DNA of 64,000 nt, from the NCBI GenBank assembly GCA_002929055.1, contig PERY01000003.1, positions 62,001 through 126,000 on the forward strand, written 5' to 3'. This document shows positions 21,252 to 29,365 of the stretch, piece after piece (the stretch's first letter is position 1; each line of letters starts with the position of its first letter). The notes under the pieces were generated by a model that was given only the letters and a program-made list of their open reading frames with translations, was not told the origin of the DNA and made no database searches. The translations under genes and the position numbers were made by a program. The DNA comes from Methylocystis sp. (GTDB lineage Bacteria; Pseudomonadota; Alphaproteobacteria; Rhizobiales; Beijerinckiaceae).

Positions 21252-21411
21252 GAGAGCGGCCCCCTAGGACCGCCGCGAAACTCGAGCCCGCAAGCGCGGG
21301 CGCCGCTCTATAGCATGGCCCGCGCGGGATGCTCGAAAAAAATAAGGGCTGACGAAGGCGACCCGGTCGGCGGGACAGGCTAGAGTCCCTCCCCGCTTTT
21401 CGGAGACCCCC

Positions 21412-22017
21412 ATGATCCGCCTCGCCGCCGCCGCGCTCGCTTTTGTCGGACTCATTGGCGGGGCTGCGGCCGAACCCGGCGGATGCGCGAAGGTCGCCAA
21501 TAAATTCCTGTGCGCGGACCCGACGCTTCTGGCGCTGGAGAAGGAGGCCGCCCGGCTCGGCGTGCTCACAGTCGCCGGCGCCTATCGGACAACTCCCCCG
21601 AGCGGGCAGGAGGTCGCCCAGACCAATGCGCGCTTCAACGAGGCGCTCGTTGGCTGCCACGACTCGAACCCATGCCTGCAGAGGACTTTTGTCGCTTATA
21701 TCCGCCGCCTTCGGCAGGACTCCCCGGCAGCGCGATCGAAGGATTCGGAAGGAATCAGCCTCGGTCCCTTCGTCGCCGCCTGCCCCGGCCTCGATGCGCT
21801 GATCGGCGTCACTTTCGTCAACAGCGAGCCCGGTTTCGCCTGGCTCGATTGGCGGGACAACTCCTTCCTTTTACAGCAGTCGGCCGCGGCCTCCGGCGCG
21901 CGTTACACGGGCGCCTTCGGAACAGGCGAGGCGCAGTTCTGGAGCAAGGGCAAGGACGCGACGCTGGAACTGCCGGGCAAGCCGACGCTTCACTGCCAGA
22001 TTCAGGAGGGCGGGTGA
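21412..22017 (+). CDS. Exported lysozyme inhibitor, LprI-like plus MliC domain
   Basis: The 201-residue protein has a Sec signal peptide (MIRLAAAALAFVGLIGGAAA). A cysteine-containing LprI/DUF1311-like domain follows (CAKVANKFLCADPTLLALEKE to CLQRTFVAYIRRLR). The C-terminal domain (VTFVNSEPGFAWLDWRD to ARYTGAFGTGEAQFWSKG) matches MliC, the periplasmic inhibitor of C-type lysozyme. Known MliC proteins insert a loop in the lysozyme active site and protect the cell wall. No lipobox is visible, so the protein is probably soluble in the periplasm. A second, unrelated lysozyme-inhibitor-like protein is encoded at 55385-56062. Confidence 0.8.
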   Translation: MIRLAAAALAFVGLIGGAAAEPGGCAKVANKFLCADPTLLALEKEAARLGVLTVAGAYRTTPPSGQEVAQTNARFNEALVGCHDSNPCLQRTFVAYIRRLRQDSPAARSKDSEGISLGPFVAACPGLDALIGVTFVNSEPGFAWLDWRDNSFLLQQSAAASGARYTGAFGTGEAQFWSKGKDATLELPGKPTLHCQIQEGG

Positions 22018-22086
22018 ACGCGGCAGGTTGCTAGCCGCCCGGCCCTGCGCCATACCGAACCCCCCTTCGCCTTCGGAGCGTCGCCC

Positions 22087-23436
22087 ATGCCCACGCCCTC
22101 CCGCCGTGCTTTCCTGAGCGGCGTCGCCGCAAGCGTCGCCGCCCTCCCCGCGCGCGCCGCGTCGCCCATGGGGCCGCGGATCATCGAAGCGCGGCCCGGA
22201 AAGGCGGTGATCGGTCCCGCCGGCGAGACGGATATTCTGGGCTTCGACGGAGCTTCGCCGGGACCGGTGCTGCGTTACAAGCAGGGTGAGGAACTGCTCG
22301 TGCGCTTCGTCAACAAGCTCGACCAGCCCGCCTCGATCCACTGGCACGGGATGCGCGGCGACAACGCCATGGACGGCGTCGCCCCCCTGACGCAGGCCGC
22401 CGTCGCGCCCGGCGCCTCCTTCGATTACCGCCGCAGGCTCACCGAGCCGGGCCTCTTCTGCTACCGGCCCAGCGTTTATGGCAGAACGCCAGAACTGATG
22501 GGCCGGGGCCTCAAGGGCCTCATCGTCGTCGACGAGCCCGAGACCCTGCCCGCTGACCACGATCTGCTGCTCGTCCTCGACGACTGGCGCCTCGACGCAC
22601 AGGGCAAGATTGCGGGCGCCTTCAATGATCCGGGCGAGGCGCGCGGCGCAGGACGCATCGGCCCGCTGCTGGCGGTGAACGGAAAGGCGGCCCCCGCAAC
22701 CCGCGAGTTCGCGGGCAATTCCCGCGTTCGGCTGCGGCTCGCCAATCTCGCAAACGCGCGGATCATGATCCTGACCTTCGACGGCGTGCAGCCCTTCGTG
22801 GTGGCCATCGACAGCCAGCCGTGCGACGCCTTCGAGCCCGTGAAAAAGAGCATCCCGGTGGCGCCGGGCGCGCGTTTCGAGGTTATCTTCGACATGCCGG
22901 CGACCGAGGGCGGGAAGGCGCGCCTCCTGCTGCACGGCCAGGACGGCGCCGCCGATCAGGAACTGCTCGTCGCGGCGTCCAAGGGAGCCAGGCCGGAAAA
23001 GAAGGGCTTGATCTATGGACTCCCGCATAATCCGGGCCTGCCGGCGGAGATCAGACTGAACAACGCCAGGAAGGTCGATCTGGTGATCGATGCGCCGGCG
23101 GGCGGCGCCGGACCAGGCTGGACCATCAACGGGATAGCGACGAAAGGCTATGAGGGCGCCCCACTTTTTCGCGTCCCCCGAGGGACGCCCGTGACGCTCG
23201 GCTATGTCAATAAATCCAAGGTTCCGCTCGCCATGCATGTCCATGGTCACGCGATGCGGCTGCTGCACGATCTCGACGACGGCTGGGAGCCCTATTGGCG
23301 CAATGGCGTGATCGTCCCGGCCGGTCGCACCAAACACGTCTCCTTTATTGCGGACAGTCCCGGCAAGTGGGCGATTCACGACGATATATTGGAGCACGAG
23401 GCCGCCGGGCTCGCGACCTGGTTCGAGGCGTTCTAG
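22087..23436 (+). CDS. Multicopper-oxidase-fold protein with lost copper ligands, Tat-exported
   Basis: The 449-residue protein has a twin-arginine signal (SRRAFLSGVAASVAALPARA) and the three cupredoxin domains of the multicopper oxidase family. Several ligands are replaced. HWHG (His85, His87) is kept. The second motif, normally YHxH, is YRPS (Arg127, Ser129). The C-terminal motif, normally HPMHLHGH, is LAMHVHGH. The HCH motif is HDD (431-433), so the type 1 copper cysteine is Asp432; His437 remains. The codons read cleanly, so this is not a sequencing gap. A type 1 site, and therefore normal oxidase activity, looks impossible. FtsP/SufI is a known copper-free, Tat-exported relative. Role unknown. 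Confidence 0.82.
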   Translation: MPTPSRRAFLSGVAASVAALPARAASPMGPRIIEARPGKAVIGPAGETDILGFDGASPGPVLRYKQGEELLVRFVNKLDQPASIHWHGMRGDNAMDGVAPLTQAAVAPGASFDYRRRLTEPGLFCYRPSVYGRTPELMGRGLKGLIVVDEPETLPADHDLLLVLDDWRLDAQGKIAGAFNDPGEARGAGRIGPLLAVNGKAAPATREFAGNSRVRLRLANLANARIMILTFDGVQPFVVAIDSQPCDAFEPVKKSIPVAPGARFEVIFDMPATEGGKARLLLHGQDGAADQELLVAASKGARPEKKGLIYGLPHNPGLPAEIRLNNARKVDLVIDAPAGGAGPGWTINGIATKGYEGAPLFRVPRGTPVTLGYVNKSKVPLAMHVHGHAMRLLHDLDDGWEPYWRNGVIVPAGRTKHVSFIADSPGKWAIHDDILEHEAAGLATWFEAF

Positions 23437-23745
23437 GGCGCCGCCACCGCATCTCGCTGAAACTAAAGCGATATTCGCATCATATTGAAATAAAACGGGG
23501 ATTTTTCCTTTTTTTTTAGAATTGCAGCCGATACTGAGAAACAGTGGCATATACACAACCTTTGGTTGAGTCTACTGCGAACTCCGCTGTAACACTCGCG
23601 GTTTCGCCGCAACCCGGCCGCCGGACGACGAGATGCGCTTTTCAGGTTTGCTTGGGCTCGCTTCGGCGGCGCCGATTCGCCTCGGGCGGCGCGCCGCGCG
23701 CCCGCGCGCGACGGCCTGCGCGCCGTGGCGCCGAGGGAGGCCCGT
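23437..23745 (+). other. AT-rich intergenic region before rpfF-like gene
   Basis: The 309-base region has an AT-rich first half with an eight-T run near 23510 and then GC-rich DNA. A short palindrome, CAACC-TTT-GGTTG, lies at 23556-23568, about 180 bases before the rpfF-like start. No gene is supported in it. It should hold the promoter of the crotonase gene. Confidence 0.4.
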
Positions 23746-24669
23746 ATGACCGAGATCGTCTTTCGCGGCCCGAAGGATCCAGACGAGTTCCCCAATTGGC
23801 GTTTCGAGACTCTCGACATCGAATATCAGCCCGACGCCCGGGCAATCTGGATGAATTACCGGTCCGACGCGCCGCAGTGCTACACGCTCACAATGCTCGT
23901 GGAGTTGCTTCAGCTCAGAGATTCTCTTCGCGCGCTCCACGCTTCTCCGGCGGCCGCCCGCTACCCTTTTCATTACCTCGTAATGGCCGCCAAGCGGCCT
24001 GGCGTGTTTTCGCTCGGCGGTGACCTCGCAACTTTCGCAGCCGCCATCCGCCGGCAGGATTTGTCGACGCTTCTCGCTTACGCGCATGCTTGCGTGGACC
24101 TTGTCTACAGCTATTCTCAAAGCCTTGATTTGCCTATTGTCACGGTCTGCGCCGTGCACGGACAATGCCTTGGGGGCGCTCTGGAGGCGGCTTTGGCTTT
24201 CGATTTCATCATCGCCGAGGAAGACGCCTCGTTCGGTCTGCCGGAAGTCGCCTTCAACACCTTCCCCGGCATGGGGGCCGTGACCACGCTCACGCGACGC
24301 GTAGGCCCCGCGCTAACTCAGCAGATCATCATGAGCGGACGCACATATACGGGCCGCGAGATGCACGAAATGGAAGTTATCGATCAGGTGGCGCCTTCAG
24401 GCGGCGCGCGCGCGGCCGCCGTCGCGTGGATGCGCGACGACGGCGACAGACGCTGGCGGCGGCGGCGGGCGATCGCCGAAGCTCGCCGGCGCAGCCATCC
24501 GATCACCCATGACGAGCTCATCCGCATCACGGAACTCTGGGTCGAATGTTCAGCGCGCATCGAAGAGCGCGACCTGCGGCATATGGAGCGCCTGGTGCGG
24601 GCGCAAAGGCGGCTTATCGGGGCCGCGCCAATTGAATCTGATCTTTCTACAGCGTCGAGTTCCTCCTGA
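23746..24669 (+). CDS. rpfF: RpfF-like crotonase, candidate DSF-family signal synthase
   Basis: The 307-residue protein is a crotonase-fold enzyme whose closest resemblance is to RpfF, which makes diffusible signal factor (cis-2-unsaturated fatty acids) from acyl-ACP. RpfF-like stretches are VFSLGGDLATFAAAIR (oxyanion hole), GQCLGGALEAALAFDFIIAE, FGLPEVAFNTFPGMGA and RITELWVECS followed by MERLVRAQRR. The two glutamates needed by RpfF are kept: Glu147 in LEAAL and Glu167 in LPEV, with the same 20-residue spacing as Xanthomonas Glu141/Glu161. A strong GGGAGG precedes ATG 23746. A GGDEF-EAL gene follows 26 bases later on the same strand. An ordinary enoyl-CoA hydratase is less likely. Confidence 0.8.
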   Translation: MTEIVFRGPKDPDEFPNWRFETLDIEYQPDARAIWMNYRSDAPQCYTLTMLVELLQLRDSLRALHASPAAARYPFHYLVMAAKRPGVFSLGGDLATFAAAIRRQDLSTLLAYAHACVDLVYSYSQSLDLPIVTVCAVHGQCLGGALEAALAFDFIIAEEDASFGLPEVAFNTFPGMGAVTTLTRRVGPALTQQIIMSGRTYTGREMHEMEVIDQVAPSGGARAAAVAWMRDDGDRRWRRRRAIAEARRRSHPITHDELIRITELWVECSARIEERDLRHMERLVRAQRRLIGAAPIESDLSTASSSS

Positions 24670-24695
24670 AACCGGGCGAGAGGCTGGCGAACCGG

Positions 24696-26990
24696 ATGTC
24701 GACATTGACAAACGCGAAGGGCAGCGCAGAAGCCGAGATCTACGCGGATCTCGTCGAGACGCTTTTCGACACGACACATACGCTCGTGACCGGGATCCTC
24801 GCAGGTCTCATGGCCCCCACCATCGCCTGGCTCTCGACAGGCGACGAACTCTATCTCGCTTTGATGACGCTGATGGCCGGGATCGCGTCATACCGGATCG
24901 AAGTTCTCATCGCGCATCAGGGCACGCCCATTACAGATAGGCGCCGCGACGCCGCCGACTGGGAGCGCCGCTATGCTGTAGGAGCCGTCGCCTTCATGGC
25001 CGCCCTCGGCGTCGCCACCGCCATCCTCTTCTATCAACACCACAGCGAGGTGCTCGGCTATTACGGCGTGATCATCATGACCGGCGTCACCGGCAATCTC
25101 GCGAGCCGCAATGCGGCGCGGCCGAACATCGTATTCTGGCAGGTCATGGGCACCTGCATGCCGCTGGCTTTGACCATCCTGTGGAAATTCCCCTTCCTGT
25201 ACTGGGGCATATCCGCCTTCCTTTTCTTCGGGGCGATGTCCGTCTTCAAGACGACGAAGTTCCTCCACGGGCATCTCGAGTCGGCGTTGCGAAACGGGCT
25301 CGACTCCATGCGGCAGCGCCAGAAGTTCAGCGTCGCGCTCAACTCGATGACTCACGGACTGTGCATGGGAGACTCCGATCTGACGGTCACGGTCATGAAT
25401 CGCCGGATCGTGGAGTTTTTCGGAATTGTAGCGGCGGCGACGCCAATCCGGCTCGAGAATCTTGCTTCAGCCATCGGCGGCAGCGTCGACCTGACCCCCG
25501 CCGAGGCGGCGGCATTCGCGGAGCGGTGGAAGCGGCACGCCTCTATGCCGCACGCCAATGTCTTCTCGCACAAACTTGGCAAGCGCTTCTTCGACTTTCA
25601 TTGCGAACGCGCCGACAAGGGCGCTTTCATCACGGTTATCGAAGATGTGACGGCCAAGCAGCGCGCCCTGCAGGAAATCGAGCGTATCGCCCATTATGAC
25701 GAACTGACCGGCCTGCCCAACCGCTACCAGTTCCAGGACACGCTCGGCGAGGATCTCGCCCTGCTGAAGCAGAACGGGATGAATGCGGCGCTGCTCAACA
25801 TCGACCTGGACCGCTTCAAGGAAGTCAACGACACGCTGGGCCACGGAATCGGCGACCAGCTCCTCGCCCATGTCGGCGCAAGGCTCAGCGCCTGCGCGCC
25901 AACGCCCAATCTCGTCGCCAGGCTGGGGGGCGACGAGTTCTGCGTGCTCGTCCGCGCGTCAGAGGCCAAGCCGCAGATCGACGGCATGGTCCAGCGAATT
26001 CTGACCGAAATGCGCCGTCCCTTCGTGATCAACGGCCACCGCATCACGATCGGCGCAAGTATCGGAATCGCGACTGCGCCCGATGACGCGGAGACGCCGA
26101 TCGGCCTGCTGAAATGCAGCGACCTTGCACTCTACAAGGCCAAGGCGGGATCGCGGGGCGGCGCGGTGTGGTTCAACAGCGCGATGCTGGCCGCGCTGGA
26201 GAAGAAGCGCCGCACCGAGGACGAGTTGAGGGAAGCCATCGCCCGCAACGAGCTCCAGGTCTACTACCAGCCCATCGTCGACTCGCGCCGCGGCGAGGTT
26301 GTCGCGATGGAGGCTTTGCTGCGTTGGCGGCATCCGGATCGCGGCATGGTTTCGCCGGCGGAATTCATCCCCATCGCCGAGGAAACCGGCCTCATCGTCG
26401 AGATAGGCGCCTGGGCCCTTTGTCGCGCTTGCAAGGATGCGGTCGCCTGGCCTTCGCATGTCCGGCTGGCGGTCAATCTGGCCCCGCTGCAATTTCAGCA
26501 GCCCGACCTTGTCGAGACAGTCATCGGCGCTCTCGGGGAATCGGGTCTCCAGGCGGAGCGTCTCGAACTCGAGATCACCGAGACGGTGCTCATTTCCAAT
26601 ACCGAGGACGTCACGACGAAAATCGAACGCATCGTGACGCTGGGCGTCACCCTATCGCTCGACGATTTCGGCACGGGCTACAGCAGCCTCGCCTATCTCA
26701 ATCGTTTCCCCGTGAAAAAGCTGAAGATCGACCAGGCGTTCTCCCGCCAGGCGATCGGCTCGCCGAAGACGCAGGCGATCATCGGCGCGATCGCCGCGCT
26801 CGCCCGCGAACTCGACATCGACCTCGTTGCGGAAGGCGTTGAAACGCAGGCGCAGCTTGCCTTCATGGCGAGCAAGAATGTCTTTTTGATCCAGGGCTTT
26901 CTCTACAGCAAGCCGCGCCCGATCGAAGAGCTGGCGCCGCTCCTCCATAACTGGACGGATATTCCCAGACTGGAGAGCGCCGCCGCCTGA
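24696..26990 (+). CDS. Membrane PAS-like GGDEF-EAL cyclic-di-GMP enzyme
   Basis: The 764-residue protein has about five or six N-terminal membrane helices (residues 25-200). A PAS-like domain follows (about 215-325, LNSMTHGLCMGDSD to FITVIEDVTAK). A diguanylate cyclase domain has the intact active site GGDEF (about 409). A phosphodiesterase domain has EALLRW (about 538), DDFGTGYSSL and KIDQAF. Both catalytic motifs look intact, so it could make and break c-di-GMP. It starts 26 bases after the rpfF-like gene. In Burkholderia and Cronobacter RpfF is paired with RpfR, a PAS-GGDEF-EAL receptor for the fatty acid signal. This protein could play that part, with a membrane module added (inference). 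Confidence 0.9.
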   Translation: MSTLTNAKGSAEAEIYADLVETLFDTTHTLVTGILAGLMAPTIAWLSTGDELYLALMTLMAGIASYRIEVLIAHQGTPITDRRRDAADWERRYAVGAVAFMAALGVATAILFYQHHSEVLGYYGVIIMTGVTGNLASRNAARPNIVFWQVMGTCMPLALTILWKFPFLYWGISAFLFFGAMSVFKTTKFLHGHLESALRNGLDSMRQRQKFSVALNSMTHGLCMGDSDLTVTVMNRRIVEFFGIVAAATPIRLENLASAIGGSVDLTPAEAAAFAERWKRHASMPHANVFSHKLGKRFFDFHCERADKGAFITVIEDVTAKQRALQEIERIAHYDELTGLPNRYQFQDTLGEDLALLKQNGMNAALLNIDLDRFKEVNDTLGHGIGDQLLAHVGARLSACAPTPNLVARLGGDEFCVLVRASEAKPQIDGMVQRILTEMRRPFVINGHRITIGASIGIATAPDDAETPIGLLKCSDLALYKAKAGSRGGAVWFNSAMLAALEKKRRTEDELREAIARNELQVYYQPIVDSRRGEVVAMEALLRWRHPDRGMVSPAEFIPIAEETGLIVEIGAWALCRACKDAVAWPSHVRLAVNLAPLQFQQPDLVETVIGALGESGLQAERLELEITETVLISNTEDVTTKIERIVTLGVTLSLDDFGTGYSSLAYLNRFPVKKLKIDQAFSRQAIGSPKTQAIIGAIAALARELDIDLVAEGVETQAQLAFMASKNVFLIQGFLYSKPRPIEELAPLLHNWTDIPRLESAAA

Positions 26991-27003
26991 CGTAGCAGGC
27001 CCC

Positions 27004-27690
27004 TCAGCCGTCTACAGGCCGTCGATCGATCGGCGGCTGAGCTATCCGCTGCGCTCGGAAAATCGCATGCGCGGCGTTGTAGCGCCTCCCGGCTTGCGCG
27101 AGATAAGCGCTTATGCCCTCGAAGTTCGGCTGCGGCGCGACGACGTCCTTCACGATCATCAGATCATGAGCCTCCGCGGCAGAGAGCGCAGCGTCCCGCT
27201 CGATCAGACGCTCGGTCCGGACAAAGCCGATCCTTCGGCCAACCGCGGCGTAAAGCCCGAAAAGGTCGAATGGCTCCCCCGAGAGAGAAAAGCGGGCGCC
27301 CGCCTCAGCGACGATCGCTGAACAGCTCATCGCATAGTCGAAATCGAGCCCGTTCAGGAGCGAGCGGACCCAGGCGATTGTGATGACGGGCGTATCGACG
27401 ATCAGCCCGGCATTTGCGGCGGCCATGTCCTCGAAGCCGTCGACCGCGCAGGAAGCCTCCGCGCCGCCGTGGTTGAAGTCAAAAACGAGGAATTTCAGGT
27501 TTGGAAAGCTGTTGTCTGACACCGAGCGCAAAAGCCCCAGGATAGAGTCGACGCTCGCGGCGTCGAAACCGGGCCTCGACTTGGAGACGACCAGGGCCTC
27601 TCCACGTTTGACCCAGGCGACCCTGACGCCGGACCCTGGCAGGACAATTTCCGCGTTCATATTCAGATCGTTACAGAACGCAATACCCAT
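27004..27690 (-). CDS. Degenerate crotonase-fold paralogue next to the rpfF-like gene
   Basis: The 228-residue protein aligns with the neighbouring RpfF-like protein through the crotonase core (FLVFDFNHGGAE, TPVITIAWVRSLLNGLDFDY, AIVAEAGARFSLSGEPFDLF). Both catalytic glutamates are gone from their positions: the first is Asp118 and the second is Gly138, with a Glu one residue further on. The oxyanion-hole GGDL is also missing. It is likely non-catalytic or does other chemistry. The start is set at 27690, where AGAGG lies six bases upstream; 27711 and 27660 are in frame. It converges on the GGDEF-EAL gene with a 13-base gap. A CtrA-like box lies 24 bases upstream. Confidence 0.7.
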   Translation of the reverse strand: MGIAFCNDLNMNAEIVLPGSGVRVAWVKRGEALVVSKSRPGFDAASVDSILGLLRSVSDNSFPNLKFLVFDFNHGGAEASCAVDGFEDMAAANAGLIVDTPVITIAWVRSLLNGLDFDYAMSCSAIVAEAGARFSLSGEPFDLFGLYAAVGRRIGFVRTERLIERDAALSAAEAHDLMIVKDVVAPQPNFEGISAYLAQAGRRYNAAHAIFRAQRIAQPPIDRRPVDG

Positions 27691-27713
27691 AATCGGCCTC
27701 TGGGTGACCATCG

Positions 27714-27729
27714 TTAATTGATTTTTAAC
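27714..27729. promoter_or_regulatory. CtrA-type box TTAA-N7-TTAAC
   Basis: The sequence TTAATTGATTTTTAAC at 27714-27729 is an exact match to the CtrA consensus TTAA-N7-TTAA(C), the binding site of the alphaproteobacterial cell-cycle regulator. It lies 24 bases upstream of the degenerate crotonase start and about 325 bases before the exported protein at 28055. Such an AT-only spacing match is rare in DNA of this GC content. Binding is inferred. Confidence 0.5.
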
Positions 27730-28054
27730 TCAATTCCAGCCGAACGGCTAAGCCTAAAAGACGCGCATCCCGAAACGTAACGGAGAAGGTTAATGCGGGA
27801 AACTGGCCCGAACGCCGCCGGGAGGCGCCCTGGTTGAGCCTGCAGCAGACGCGTCGTCGCTGTGGCCTAAGGTCGCGGGACAGGCGGGCTTGAATTGATA
27901 TATGCTAACTACAAGATGCAAAATCAGGTCTTTGTCCAGGTAAGACAGGAACTGGCATTCACGGTTCTTTGCCGTCGCCAGCCCCGGGTTGGGTCGGCAG
28001 GAAGAATAACCGCTCGGCAGAAGCGGCAAACTACGATTTGAGGGAGAAGCAAGG
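27730..28054 (+). other. Intergenic promoter region before exported protein
   Basis: A 325-base stretch lies between divergent genes. I see no open frame with protein-like content. A small stem CCGCT/AGCGG lies near 28010-28026. GGGAGAAGCAAGG at 28042-28054 is the ribosome binding site for the gene at 28055. Promoter elements cannot be placed with confidence. Confidence 0.4.
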
Positions 28055-28627
28055 ATGAATATGCGCTTTCTCGTCGCCATGACCATGGCGACGGTCGGTT
28101 GGGTCGCGCAGGCCCACGCTCATGGCGACGTCGGCTCCAATCAGGGTCAGTGCCTGATGAAAATCGGGCCCGACACGATGAGCTTCACGGGTTACCAGCC
28201 GTTGAAATCCAGGGAACAGTTCTGCGACGACATTCCGGACGCCGGCCCGACCATCATCACGCTCGACGCCCAGCAGGACGAGCTGCGCGACATGAACCTC
28301 GAGATGCGCGTGCTGCGCGACGTCGGCCAGAAGGACGACGACGAGGATCTCGAGAAGAACACCGAATATTATTCGCCGCCGAAAAAGTACAAGACCGGCA
28401 CGCTGACGTTCGATCACAACTTCCCGGTCGAGGGTAAGTTCATCGGCATCGTGAAGGCCAAGAGCGACGACGGCAGCAAGGAATATGTCGCCCGCTTCCC
28501 CTTCTCCGTTGGCCTGACCGCCAATAAGGAAATGATGACCTTCCTGGTGCTCGGCACGGCCGCTGCGGTGGCGTTCGGCCTGTATTACAAGCACTTCATC
28601 TACGACAAGAAGAAAAAGGCCGCCTGA
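28055..28627 (+). CDS. Exported C-terminally anchored protein with His-Ala-His mature N-terminus
   Basis: The 190-residue protein has a signal peptide likely cut after AQA, which would leave the mature N-terminus HAHGDVGSNQGQC. A hydrophilic periplasmic domain follows, with two cysteines (GQCLMK, QFCDDIP) and a very acidic segment (QKDDDEDLEKN). It ends in one membrane helix (MTFLVLGTAAAVAFGLYY) and a lysine-rich cytoplasmic tail. Periplasmic domain plus C-terminal anchor recalls PmoD-type proteins in architecture only; I do not recognise a family. An N-terminal His is a copper ligand in CopC-like proteins and lytic polysaccharide monooxygenases, so metal binding is an inference. The RBS is strong, and the gene stands alone. 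Confidence 0.75.
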   Translation: MNMRFLVAMTMATVGWVAQAHAHGDVGSNQGQCLMKIGPDTMSFTGYQPLKSREQFCDDIPDAGPTIITLDAQQDELRDMNLEMRVLRDVGQKDDDEDLEKNTEYYSPPKKYKTGTLTFDHNFPVEGKFIGIVKAKSDDGSKEYVARFPFSVGLTANKEMMTFLVLGTAAAVAFGLYYKHFIYDKKKKAA

Positions 28628-28660
28628 GCCGCCTTTCTCGCCGTCAGGGCGAACCTTCCT

Positions 28661-29365
28661 TCAGGGCAGGTCTTCAATGCGACCGTCGCGTAGCGTTACG
28701 CGGCGGTCCATTTGTTCCGCAAGGTCGAGATTATGCGTCGCGATGAGCGCGGCGAGGCCCGTATGGCGGGCGAGCGACATCAGCGTCGCGAAGACATGCT
28801 CGGCCGTGCGCGGGTCGAGATTCCCCGTCGGTTCGTCGGCGAGAAGAAGATGCGGCGCATTGGCCACGGCGCGGGCTATGGCGACGCGCTGCTGTTCGCC
28901 CCCCGAAAGCTCCATTGGCCTGTGTGAGGCGCGCGGACCCAGGCGAAGATAGTCGAGCAACTGGCGCGCGCGACCCTCGGCCTCCTTGCGGTCGAGGCCG
29001 TTGATCATCTGCGGCAGCGCGATGTTTTCGAGCGCCGAGAACTCGGGCAGCAGATGATGGAACTGATAGATGAAGCCGATGGTGGCCCTGCGCAGGCGGG
29101 TGCGCTCGGCGTCGTTCATGCTCGACGTGGGAGCCGTGTTGATGAAGGCTTCGCCGCTGTCAGCGCGCTCCAGAAGCCCCGCAATATGCAGCAACGTGGA
29201 TTTGCCCGCGCCCGACGGCGCGACAAGCGCCACGGTCTCCCCGGGATAGATCGAGAGATTGATGTCCACGAGAATGTCGAGACGCGCCTCGCCCTCGCGA
29301 TAATGGCGCGCGATACCGCGCAGTTCCAGAACGGCTTCGCTCATGCGTTCGCTTTCTGCGCTCAT
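28661..29365 (-). CDS. lolD: Lipoprotein-releasing ABC transporter ATPase LolD
   Basis: LolD powers the release of lipoproteins from the inner membrane to LolA. The 234-residue product has Walker [10 protein letters not shown], the Q-loop in [17 protein letters not shown], signature [14 protein letters not shown], Walker [13 protein letters not shown] and the switch His in [19 protein letters not shown] is characteristic of LolD. ATG 29365 overlaps the lolC stop by one base; 29344 ([10 protein letters not shown]) is an alternative. It is the last gene of proS-lolC-lolD. Confidence 0.95.
   Translation of the reverse strand: MSAESERMSEAVLELRGIARHYREGEARLDILVDINLSIYPGETVALVAPSGAGKSTLLHIAGLLERADSGEAFINTAPTSSMNDAERTRLRRATIGFIYQFHHLLPEFSALENIALPQMINGLDRKEAEGRARQLLDYLRLGPRASHRPMELSGGEQQRVAIARAVANAPHLLLADEPTGNLDPRTAEHVFATLMSLARHTGLAALIATHNLDLAEQMDRRVTLRDGRIEDLP

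Noticed and set aside
19811..21313. Plus-strand 500-codon frame opposite tig and tRNA-Leu
   Set aside because: It runs antisense through trigger factor and across a tRNA gene; composition is typical of a shadow frame.
21871..23556. Minus-strand 561-codon frame opposite the multicopper-oxidase-like gene
   Set aside because: Shadow composition; the plus strand has a Tat signal and cupredoxin motifs in frame.
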